From assembly GCF_003013715.1 (NCBI RefSeq), contig NC_072812.1, forward strand, positions 1,302,001 to 1,366,000: DNA of 64,000 bases, given 5' to 3'. This document shows positions 9,773-18,351 of this stretch, in pieces. Position 1 is the first letter of the stretch, and each line of letters opens with the position of its first letter. This DNA comes from Candidozyma auris. Lineage: Eukaryota > Ascomycota > Pichiomycetes > Serinales > Metschnikowiaceae. Made by a program: the position numbers and the translations under genes. The notes beneath the pieces are model-generated. The model was given only the letters and a program-made list of their open reading frames with translations. It did not search any database and had not been told where the DNA came from.

Positions 9773-10396
9773 CTACTGCTTCTTCTCCTCCTCAGGGGTC
9801 ATCACCATCATGACCACAAGCGGAATGACAACCCACATCCAGTTTTTCTGGATCCACGATCTGTTATCCTCCTCTACTTCCTCTTCAACTTCCTCCTCAA
9901 TCTTTGTTTCCTTTCCGTCAATCTCGACAATCTTCGTCCTGACCACCTTTTGCTTGACAGTCTGATGCTGCTGCTGTTTTTTTGGAGCCTGTTTCACGAC
10001 TGGGTTCATGTTCGGCCGGGGAGTCTGAGCAACATCGACCAATTCTGTAGTCCACTCCTCACCTCCAATATGGAATGCTATATCAATCACCTCTTTACTT
10101 TCGTCTACGAACAAGACAAAGGTTCCTTTAGGCAGGTTCTCGCCGACCTCAAGATAAGTGAAACATTCTCTGTCTGGCAAGTTTCTTGTTCCTAGACATA
10201 TGCTTTGATAAGTAGGCAAATCTGCGTTGAAGGAAATGTACTTAGTTGAGTTGAGGTTGATATCGTACTTGACTTGGCCCAAGCTCACTGCATTACCTGA
10301 GCTCAATGATTTGCAAAAAATGTCAACAGTGCTTTGAGTGGCCACTACACATATAATGAAGGTCACAAATGATGATAGAAATTGGATGAATATCAT
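9773..10396 (-). CDS. EMC10: EMC10-like subunit of the ER membrane protein complex
   Basis: The ER membrane complex inserts tail-anchored and multi-pass proteins; Emc10 is a lumenal-domain subunit (family knowledge). The 207-residue protein has an N-terminal signal peptide (1-19) and a beta-rich lumenal domain with Cys68 and Cys78. The region after them (FTYLEVGENLPKGTFVLFVDE) matches the yeast Emc10 pattern CFSYMKL...IVDVDE. A Lys/Gln-rich and then acidic linker leads to a single C-terminal membrane segment introduced by SWIQKNW; yeast Emc10 has SWFQKNW. Length agrees with yeast Emc10 (about 205). The gene is divergent from RRG7 with about 100 bp between starts. Confidence 0.82.
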   Translation of the reverse strand: MIFIQFLSSFVTFIICVVATQSTVDIFCKSLSSGNAVSLGQVKYDINLNSTKYISFNADLPTYQSICLGTRNLPDRECFTYLEVGENLPKGTFVLFVDESKEVIDIAFHIGGEEWTTELVDVAQTPRPNMNPVVKQAPKKQQQHQTVKQKVVRTKIVEIDGKETKIEEEVEEEVEEDNRSWIQKNWMWVVIPLVVMMVMTPEEEKKQ

Positions 10397-10496
10397 GTGG
10401 GGTCGGTAAGCTTAGATCTGGCGTAGGGTACCGATTCGCATTATAGATGTGGTTAAGCTCAGTAGTGTATCTGCTACAGACAAAGTTTTCCAACCC

Positions 10497-11207
10497 ATGA
10501 GACCACGCCTTTGTATACCGTTTAGATTAAAGTCAACTCTACGAGAAATTCAAAGCTGTAAGGAATATCTTGAGTATGGACGACTAAATCAGAAGGACAT
10601 ATTCTCCCCCACATTTCGTGGAACCCTATACGAGCTTCAGACCAAAGAATACCTAGAAGAGCAATTCAAGTGCTACGATATGACTAGAGTCGGGGGAGCC
10701 AACGACAATGGAATTGACATCTTTGGCAAGTGGAACCTAGCTTATTACTGGGATCAGCTATCGGATGAACAGAAATCAATCAAGTATCCGAAGAATTCCA
10801 TCATTGCAAACTCAAGTCAGCAAAGTTCTTTCTGTAACAAGGGAAGCAATAAGTCAATTGACATGAGGAGTCAGATAGATGTGCTTGTTCAATGTAAAAA
10901 TTATAAAAGACGGCTACAAGCGAAAACAATTAGGGAGCTCTCGGGGATCTATCACTATCACGCGAAGTCGACATTGGATCGAATGAAAACATTCTTCTTT
11001 TTGCTACTGCCCTTTGTGCTTACTGAGCAGGGACATCGTCAATTTGATGCCAGCGAAATCCCACTCATACATATGAGAATCACGCCACTTGAAACAGGTG
11101 AAATCGAAGGTCTACAAGGAGACTCAAAAGAGCCAGCCAGGATATACATAAACCGAAAGGCCCGACGCCTACTCAATGGTCTAGAGACCAAAATATTAGA
11201 AGATTAA
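10497..11207 (+). CDS. RRG7: Rrg7-like mitochondrial protein with PD-(D/E)XK-type fold
   Basis: RRG7 is required for respiratory growth in yeast; its molecular role is not established. Members contain a restriction-endonuclease-like domain. I start at ATG 10497, because the longer frame begins with GTG; this gives 236 residues with a basic, mitochondrial-type N terminus (MRPRLCIPFRLKS). The nuclease-like core is visible: Glu in YELQTKEYLEE (about 46-54), GIDIFGKW (72-79, Asp74) and VQCKN (131-135, Gln-x-Lys). These match the E...GxD...QxK pattern of the fold. Length fits yeast Rrg7 (242). It ends 44 bp from the convergent chitinase gene. Confidence 0.82.
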   Translation: MRPRLCIPFRLKSTLREIQSCKEYLEYGRLNQKDIFSPTFRGTLYELQTKEYLEEQFKCYDMTRVGGANDNGIDIFGKWNLAYYWDQLSDEQKSIKYPKNSIIANSSQQSSFCNKGSNKSIDMRSQIDVLVQCKNYKRRLQAKTIRELSGIYHYHAKSTLDRMKTFFFLLLPFVLTEQGHRQFDASEIPLIHMRITPLETGEIEGLQGDSKEPARIYINRKARRLLNGLETKILED

Positions 11208-11251
11208 ATTTTTTTACATCATATAAAACAACATAAGAAACCAGGACTGAT

Positions 11252-12589
11252 CTAGGCAGATGGCTGAGCGAGCACAGTCTTCGTAGCATAGACAGTGGAC
11301 ACCACTCTGGTCACAGTCACAATATCGGTAACGACCTTGCCGTTGATTGTGTTGAGAGAGGAGTCAGTTGAGCAAGAAACACGGACTGTTGTAAAAGTGG
11401 TGGATGGGTTCTTCACAGTTAGCGTGACCATTTCCTCTTCAGAACTTTGAGTGGTGGTAGCATCAGCAGCAATGGACGTAGAGGTCTTGTCACCTGGGAG
11501 GTTTGGCTGGGCAGCATTGTTGTTACCCTGTTCTGGCTTGTCAGCCGGAGCAGTAGTCTTAGACACTGCAGTTGAGGTAGCAGGGGAGGTGCTTGAGGGA
11601 GTAGGGACCTGGGTGGTGGCAGAAGTAGAGGTGATGTCGCCATCAGAGCTACCCAAAAGGTACTTCTTGAGCTGTTGGGTGAACGAAACACCTTCATTGT
11701 TCTTGTTGCTAGCGCCAGAGGAAGCATCCCACAACATGAAGCCACCAAAGTTCTTGTTGTTCAATATGTCGGAGCCAACAGATTTTTTGACCTTGTCGAG
11801 GTCAGCATAACCAGAACCAGCAGAGCTTGGAGCTCCGGGCAAACCAACGAACAACTTGATGTCCTTGTTGGGAGAGTCTTGCTCGGCAAACTTCTGCCAG
11901 GTGTCCCAATTGAAGTTGTCGCCAAGGCCGCAGTAGTTGTTGTAGAATTGAATGAAAGCAAAGTCAATTTGAGTCTCGGCCAAGATGTCTCCGGAAGAGG
12001 CATCAGGGTAGACACACTGAGGAGCAGCAGCCAAGTAGTATTGCTTGGATGAGTCCTTGGAAAACTGCTGTCTCAAGGATTTTGACAAGGCAACAGTACC
12101 GGCTGGGTTGTTGTTCTCCAAGTCAAAGTCGAAACCATCAACGATAGCATCGTCGAAAGGTCTCTCGGAGTCGGAACCAGCACCGAACTTGTTCCACAAG
12201 GTCTCGGCGAATTTGCTGGCGTCAGAGTCAGCATTTGGACCGCTGAAGCCGTAAGATCCTGAAGCGCCACCCAACGAAAGCAAGATCTTCTTGCCCTTGG
12301 ACTGACAAGTCTTGATGTCCTGTCCAATTTGAGGGCAGTGAAGAACACCGTTGCTGAAGGAACCACCGCACTGGTTAGCGAAGTTCAAGGACAATTCCGG
12401 GAACCCAGTGACAAAAGAGAGAAGGATGATGTCGGTGTCATCGTTGTCACAGTAGTAGCTCAATCTCTCTTGGTTTCCGTAGGAGTTTTGGCCCCAGTAG
12501 ACGGCGACGTTCTTGTTTGAGGAAGCGGAAAAGGCAAGAACCTTACCAAGAAGAGAGGCAAGAAGTAAAAGAAGGGCTTGGTTAAACAT
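11252..12589 (-). CDS. secreted GH18 chitinase
   Basis: Endochitinase of glycoside hydrolase family 18 (yeast Cts1 / Candida Cht class), acting on cell-wall chitin, typically at cell separation. The 445-residue protein has a signal peptide (1-20), the SLGG substrate motif (105-108) and the catalytic DGFDFDLE (151-158, Glu158 the acid/base). The TIM barrel ends near 310. A Ser/Thr/Pro-rich, probably O-mannosylated segment (about 315-395) and a short C-terminal module ending VLAQPSA follow. I see neither a Cys-rich CBM19 chitin-binding domain nor a hydrophobic GPI-anchor tail, so it is predicted soluble and released. Low use of CTG and heavy use of TTG suggest good expression. Confidence 0.93.
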   Translation of the reverse strand: MFNQALLLLLASLLGKVLAFSASSNKNVAVYWGQNSYGNQERLSYYCDNDDTDIILLSFVTGFPELSLNFANQCGGSFSNGVLHCPQIGQDIKTCQSKGKKILLSLGGASGSYGFSGPNADSDASKFAETLWNKFGAGSDSERPFDDAIVDGFDFDLENNNPAGTVALSKSLRQQFSKDSSKQYYLAAAPQCVYPDASSGDILAETQIDFAFIQFYNNYCGLGDNFNWDTWQKFAEQDSPNKDIKLFVGLPGAPSSAGSGYADLDKVKKSVGSDILNNKNFGGFMLWDASSGASNKNNEGVSFTQQLKKYLLGSSDGDITSTSATTQVPTPSSTSPATSTAVSKTTAPADKPEQGNNNAAQPNLPGDKTSTSIAADATTTQSSEEEMVTLTVKNPSTTFTTVRVSCSTDSSLNTINGKVVTDIVTVTRVVSTVYATKTVLAQPSA

Positions 12590-15101
12590 TTTTTTTTACT
12601 TTTTTTTTTTTTTTTTTAATTTTTTTTTCCCGTGGAATTAAGGTACAATTAAACGAATGGAAATGGGTATCAAAGGTGTCGAAGGAGTGACTGAGGTGAG
12701 TACCACTAAGAGGGAAAGCAACGGTTCGTAAGGAGCGTATGGAGGTGAGTTTTAAAAGATTGAATTACCTGAAGAAAAAAAAGAAAAAAGAGAAGAAGAC
12801 CTATTTCCATTCCGGAGGCATGGTGTTATATAAGTCTCTTGGAAGAAAAGGAGGAGTGTCAACGCGGTTGCAAAAAACCAGTGAAGACCACCTCTTCCAT
12901 GCTGCACCTGTAGTGCAACATTGGGCCAAGGTGCACGTAGTGCATTGTCCAATTAGTCGCCTCCTTCGCAAGACTACTAGACCTAAGTGGGGATGGAAGT
13001 TTATTGGCCACCCCAAACCGTTCAGAAGGGACATATCCGGCCTCTTCGTGCTCGATTGGCGACACCACCCAGCAATTTTTTTGCAACAATTATGCACAGA
13101 GTGCACCTGATGCGCATGCGAAAACGCACCTTCTGTTCGTGTTTGGCGAGCATTACATAACCTTTTTTTTTCCCTTCTCTGTCCGCGTCGGATACTCTCT
13201 TTCGCGCATCCCTCACGTTCATTTGCTGCCAAAGGCACCCATGGCTCCCTAACACAACTTGGCGCATACACTGCTTCTCGGCTGCATTAGTGTAGCACGA
13301 GTATTGCGTCTCTGTTTTGATGCCGTGGTTTTGATGTCAATACTGAGGCACTAAACAGGAATTGTGGTTGCCAGGTAGAACACAGCAGCTCGTTTCCTTT
13401 TGTCGAAACGATTATTTGGACACCACCTTGCGGCAAGAAGAGCATTTTTGTCCATTAGCCTGAAATTTGTTGAGTTGAAGCAACCTATGTGAATACTTGG
13501 GCACAAACGCCCGGTGAGACATACATCGCGGCGTTTTTTTCTCAGTGCTGGCTGAGGTTGCAAATTGGTAAAGAAGGACGCCCAATTGGCATAAGTCGGT
13601 GGGAAACGACGCAACATCTTGTCGAAAACGACGTAGTTGAAGGATCTTGGTTGCTGAAGCGAGCCTAAGCCCGCAAACTGACGGACTTGACGTTTCGAGA
13701 GTGTGGTGGTGACTTGGTTGTCACTGGTGCGGTGGTGGCCAATCTCTGCAGAAAGAGCTCTCGGTTAGTTTTTTACGAGACAACAGCGGCGCTAGCCTCG
13801 GCCCGAGGCGGCCACTACCTTGAAGCCTACAAGACGTCGTCCAGTTGTCGAATTAACAAACTGGAGATGTCAACTAAATTTTTTTCTTGATTATTGAGGC
13901 CATTTTACTAGCAGTGGGCTGGACTAGCTCAGGTGGATACTTCGGCTGCAAAGTGGCGCCTTTGTGATCTGGTAACAACCCCAAAAGTCTAATCGGTTGT
14001 AACACTATGAACAAAAGATTCGTCAATTCAGAAGTCTATTGGCGTTGTAAATGTTACAAAAGCAAATGCTGCTCGTGTTCCCAAGGAGTTCAACTGAATC
14101 TCTCCGAATCGAGGCCTGAACAATGCAGACCCTAGTGAAGCCGTTGGAATGTGAACACCAGAACGTCCTGTGAGCTATGCTGAATTTCCATTTACACCCC
14201 TGATACCATTCCTTCCTGACCCGAAGCTACTACTTGCTCGCAAGCAATTTGATAGCTTCTCCTTAACTACCCACCATAATCTAGCCGTGCCTCGACGCGA
14301 CTTGGTACCTTACAGGCACCATTCACGAAAAGCCACACGAAGAAAGCGCAAAGTTACATCTCATGTTCAACGAAAGGGGGGGAGGGGGGTAGTATATGGA
14401 TCAAAATGAGGCCCATTGACTTAATCTTAGCGTGTCTTAGTTAGGAAAAGGGTGCCTTTGCAGGCTGACAACAGCAGGCGATTTGCTGCGTCTGAGACAA
14501 GACAGTACCTGTGAGCGCGAGATCTATTTCGCAGATCAGCAGGGGCTTTGTTGGACAAGAAGCTGTGAGTAATTTGGCTTGGGCGTGAATTTAGAGAGAG
14601 GGTTTCCCCTGCAACATTCCACCAAGCCTTGTAATTTTGCTCTGGGTATTCTTTTACGTCATTCTTTTGTAGCTGTGAATGCTTGCCATTGCCCCTGTCT
14701 TATTGTCTACTACAGTTCAGTGTCTGCGACGATTCGAATTGTCTCCTTCGATTTTCGAAGGAGGCAGCATTACTCTTACCCTTCTTTTTGTTCAAGAAAA
14801 AGTGTGCTCTCTCTGACACCATACTGCCGTTAAGCACACATCCTATCAGGATGTATTATCTGGTAACGTCATATCTGATTGATTACCAGTACGTTTCAAA
14901 CATCTGAGAATGCTACTTTCTTGATTTTGTGTGAATGTACATATGATCTCGTTTGACCAAACCAATTGAAAGGCCTACTGGAATTATCAGAGTCGCGAAA
15001 TTGACTGCGGTGGCTGTCACATCAATTGTTGCTTCAGTCCTCTAAGAATGCGCTTCCACTTTCCATGGGCCTCTCTCCTCCCGCGAAAAGGGGCCCTGTT
15101 G

Positions 15102-15107
15102 CACGTG
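15102..15107. promoter_or_regulatory. CACGTG E-box upstream of INO1
   Basis: Perfect palindromic E-box 545 bp upstream of the INO1 ATG. In yeasts such sites bind basic helix-loop-helix factors such as Cbf1, and the related CATGTG binds Ino2/Ino4. Function here is inferred only. Confidence 0.35.
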
Positions 15108-15393
15108 CCTACCTGCCAGCAAACCACACGGTCTTGAATTGGAGGTCTTGGAACAAAAGTGAGAGGGATTTTGATACTTTTTAAATACCCACTATATTTG
15201 TTTCCTACCGGTCGCTTCTCTAAATTTTGTGTTTTTCGAGTACCTATGTCCAGTGCCATCCGAGGAGACGTGTCCCCAAAAAAAAAGCGCAAGAATTACC
15301 GCAAACCCAAAGAATCCTGGGGCCAATGAAATCATGTACTTTGATGCCTCACTGTTTAGCACTAGCCCGAATTAGTATGAGGTTTGTGGGAAG

Positions 15394-15401
15394 CATGTGA
15401 A
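15394..15401. promoter_or_regulatory. UAS-INO/ICRE-like element (CATGTGAA)
   Basis: CATGTGAA on the + strand reads TTCACATG on the other strand, the core of the inositol/choline-responsive element. It lies about 250 bp upstream of the INO1 start, the usual distance. The bHLH activator that uses it may differ between Candida-clade yeasts and Saccharomyces, so only the motif match is claimed. Confidence 0.5.
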
Positions 15402-15555
15402 CGCCTGCATGAGACCCACCAATCCGCCGAAATTTCGGCGAACTCGCTCTCATTGTGCAGGATCGCTCTCCACGCCGGGTTCCAGTTTTGCAGCTAAGCC
15501 TAATCTTCGCCGGTTCACTGGGTATTCTGGGTTCCCCTATATCCCACCTGAGCAT

Positions 15556-15563
15556 TATTTAAA
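15556..15563 (+). promoter_or_regulatory. TATA-like element of INO1
   Basis: TATTTAAA 89 bp upstream of the INO1 ATG, followed by a T/C-rich leader, as in strongly expressed yeast genes. Confidence 0.45.
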
Positions 15564-15651
15564 GCAAGAGATATCCCACTTGCTAACTTTTTTTTTTTCT
15601 CTTCTTTTCTCCTCATCTCATACCATCTCTATTCTATAAATTCATTCTACC

Positions 15652-17205
15652 ATGTCTGTCAATTTCAACACCAAGGCTGAGACCAAGGACGGCGCTCTCT
15701 ATACCAAATTCACCTACGAGTCTACCATTGTGGAAAAGAAAGAGGCTGGCTCCCTTTCTGTAACCCCAACCGCTACCGACTACGAGTTCAAGGTCGACTT
15801 AAACACCCCAAAGACTGGTTTGTTGTTAGTTGGTTTGGGCGGTAACAACGGTACCACCTTGGTCAATGCCGTGTTGGCAAACAAGCACAACATTTCCTTT
15901 GAGAACAAGGAGGGGCGTGTGGAACCAAACTACTTTGGCTCTGTCACTCAGGCTTCCACAGTTAAGCTCGGTGTCGACAAGGAAGGTAACGACGTTTACG
16001 CTCCTTTCAACTCCATCTTGCCAATGGTTCACCCTAACGACTTTGTTGTTGGTGGTTGGGATATCTCCAAGATGCCATTGGATCAGGCCACCAAGAGGGC
16101 CAAAGTCTTGGATGTCGACTTGCAAAGACAAACTGCCGGATACACCAAGAACATCGTGCCAATGCCTTCTATCTACTACCCAGACTTCATTGCTCTCAAC
16201 CAGAAAGAAAGAGCTGACAATGTCTTCAATGTTGACAGCAAAGGTGAAGTCACTACGAAGAACAAATGGGGCGATGTTGAGAGAATCAGAAAGGACATCA
16301 AAGAGTTCAAGGAGCAGAACAAATTGGACAAGGTCATTGTCTTGTGGACTGCCAACACTGAAAGGTACGCCGAGATCATTCCTGGTGTTAACGACACCGC
16401 TGACAACTTGATCAAGGCTATTAAGGAGTCTCATGATGAGGTTTCTCCATCCACTATCTTCGCAGTTGCTTGTATCTTGGACCAGGTTGCCTACATCAAC
16501 GGCTCCCCACAGAACACTTTCGTCCCAGGAGCCATTGAGTTGGCCGAGAAGCACAAGTCCTTCATTGGCGGTGACGACTTCAAGTCTGGCCAGACCAAGT
16601 TGAAGTCTGTGTTGGCCCAGTTCCTTGTTGACGCTGGTATCAAGCCATTATCTGTTGCCTCTTACAACCACTTGGGTAACAACGACGGATACAACTTGTC
16701 TGCACCAAAGCAGTTCCGTTCCAAAGAGATCTCCAAGGCCTCTGTCATTGACGACATGATCCACTCCAACGACATTTTGTACAATGACAAGAAGGGCAAG
16801 GATGTCGACCACTGTATTGTCATCAAGTACATGCCAGCTGTTGGTGACTCCAAGGTTGCCATGGACGAATACTACTCTGAGTTGATGTTGGGAGGCCACA
16901 ACAAGATCTCCATCCACAATGTTTGCGAGGATTCCTTGTTGGCCACGCCATTGATCATTGACTTGGTTGTCATGACCGAGTTTTTGCAGAGAGTGAGCTA
17001 CAGAAAGGTTGGCGACAAGGAGTACGAAAACTTCTACGCCGTGTTGACCTTGTTGAGTTACTGGTTGAAGGCGCCATTGTCGAAGCCCGGCTTCGAGCCC
17101 ATCAACGGTTTGAACAAGCAGAGATTGGCCATTGAGAACTTGTTGAGATTGTTGAGAGGATTGCCATTGGTGAATGAGTTGAGATTTGAGGAGAGATTGG
17201 TTTAA
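15652..17205 (+). CDS. INO1: myo-inositol-1-phosphate synthase
   Basis: Converts glucose-6-phosphate to inositol-3-phosphate in an NAD-dependent reaction, the committed step of inositol and phosphatidylinositol synthesis in the cytosol. The 517-residue protein (yeast 533) has the Rossmann NAD motif GLGGNNGTT (61-69) and conserved [24 protein letters not shown] and [22 protein letters not shown]. Leu codons are almost all TTG and CTG is absent, a sign of high expression. The promoter carries an inositol-type element. The family call is certain. Confidence 0.98.
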   Translation: MSVNFNTKAETKDGALYTKFTYESTIVEKKEAGSLSVTPTATDYEFKVDLNTPKTGLLLVGLGGNNGTTLVNAVLANKHNISFENKEGRVEPNYFGSVTQASTVKLGVDKEGNDVYAPFNSILPMVHPNDFVVGGWDISKMPLDQATKRAKVLDVDLQRQTAGYTKNIVPMPSIYYPDFIALNQKERADNVFNVDSKGEVTTKNKWGDVERIRKDIKEFKEQNKLDKVIVLWTANTERYAEIIPGVNDTADNLIKAIKESHDEVSPSTIFAVACILDQVAYINGSPQNTFVPGAIELAEKHKSFIGGDDFKSGQTKLKSVLAQFLVDAGIKPLSVASYNHLGNNDGYNLSAPKQFRSKEISKASVIDDMIHSNDILYNDKKGKDVDHCIVIKYMPAVGDSKVAMDEYYSELMLGGHNKISIHNVCEDSLLATPLIIDLVVMTEFLQRVSYRKVGDKEYENFYAVLTLLSYWLKAPLSKPGFEPINGLNKQRLAIENLLRLLRGLPLVNELRFEERLV

Positions 17206-18351
17206 AAACATAGTAGTAATTAATCTTGATGGACTTGAAAGTCCACTAATAATACAAAGGTAAGTTTACGAGCTGAGATCGACGTAGTATGCGAATTTGC
17301 AGCATTCCCCAATTGGTAAGAGTATGGGCCAAACACAGTCTTACTCTACGACTCCCATTTAAGATCCTACCCTGGTTCCACTTTGTCCCTGAGCTAACCA
17401 CCAGTGCAGTATGGTGAAGAATTTGGTGATCCTTCCAAGCGAGGGGAAGCACAAGGAGAGTGATCCCACTTCCTTAACAAAGTCCCTCATTCCTCCCAGA
17501 CAAACTCGTCATGTGCGACCCAACAAAAGTTTGAGCCCACAATGAATTTCGCGGGTTCAGCGCCTGATGATTCAAATCCCATGAGTCCTTTTCTCGGGCA
17601 AGCCTTGCGAAAAAGGTCCCAGTAGATAATTGGCAGACATTGTAAAGGGTGATGCCCTGCCCACGGCTCCAGGAGATAACACCCTTCCTCTTTGGTTTTG
17701 GCCGCGGCTAAGACCCCATTCCTCGGGCTGGCAATTGTGCTCGGGGAGTGCGGTGTTTCATCCGAGCACACCTGAGGAGGCAGGCAGAGAACAAAAGGGA
17801 AGGGAGTGAAAGGAAATTACGTTAGGCTTGAAGCCAAAAAAAAAAAAGAAAGCTCTTTAATGGAACTGCCTTGCGAAGCTTATTTTTTACTCAAATAATT
17901 TTTTCTCTGGTCACTCAGGCGTATGGCCCAAACAAGGAAATCCTGGGCAAGTCAAATGTCCCTCAGAAGCATTATTTCTTCGCACCCAAAATCTTATGGC
18001 CGCCTGGTGCCAGCGACTGTGAAACTTGCGCGAGCAAAGTGCAAGCAGATTGCTATTGAGAACAACGGTGGCACTTCAAGAGAAGCGAGGTGAAACTGAA
18101 GCCTTTGGAATTATCCCATCTAGTCCGAACTCCTCTAATTGCCCTCGAGGATCCCTCTGACGCTTCCTTACACACTTCTTTCCTCTTTACGGTCATGAGG
18201 CTGTCATCGGGGAAACCCACAGGCCAGTGTGCACAACCGTCTATCTTGCCTCTCCACCCGCATTGTATATATTCTGCTCCATACCCTTGTTGTGGTTTCT
18301 CGCAGAAATTCTACCAGCAGCTCCCTAAGTAGTGAGTAAGAATTCATCATC
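17206..18351. other. 1.1-kb intergenic, INO1 3' flank and FAA4 promoter
   Basis: A 6-bp perfect hairpin, TGGACT-TGAA-AGTCCA (17230-17245), lies just after the INO1 stop. A TATATATT at 18266 is 86 bp upstream of the FAA4 ATG. The A-run at 17836-17846 is the only other clear feature. Short open frames here are not convincing. Confidence 0.5.

Larger units (their letters stand above)
12590..15651. promoter_or_regulatory. 3.06-kb gene-free divergent region between chitinase and INO1
   Basis: The largest gene-free block in the window. It starts with long T-runs just upstream of the chitinase ATG (12590-12630) and has a TATATAA near 12834. It then runs at roughly average composition to the INO1 core promoter. 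Open frames here are short, lack ATG starts or overlap each other, and none is recognisable. Visible elements are a purine tract of seven and six G runs at 14376-14389, a CACGTG E-box at 15102-15107, and an inositol-type CATGTGAA at 15394. A TATTTAAA lies at 15556, followed by a pyrimidine-rich leader before INO1. Confidence 0.55.

Noticed and set aside
12801..13271. 156-codon frame in the chitinase-INO1 spacer
   Set aside because: It begins with GTG, has odd Cys/Trp/Arg-rich composition and overlaps several equally open frames on both strands.
14376..14389. G-quadruplex
   Set aside because: Runs of seven and six G separated by one A give at most three full G3 tracts with loops, so it is not a canonical four-tract G4.
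12590..15651. Regional centromere
   Set aside because: It is gene-free and of suitable size, but it contains recognisable promoter elements and is not visibly AT-rich, unlike GC-trough centromeres in related yeasts. It cannot be judged without CENP-A data.
17571..17590. tRNA T-loop-like ATTCAAATCC
   Set aside because: No A box or acceptor stem at the right distance. Scanning all larger gaps for A/B box pairs gave no tRNA.
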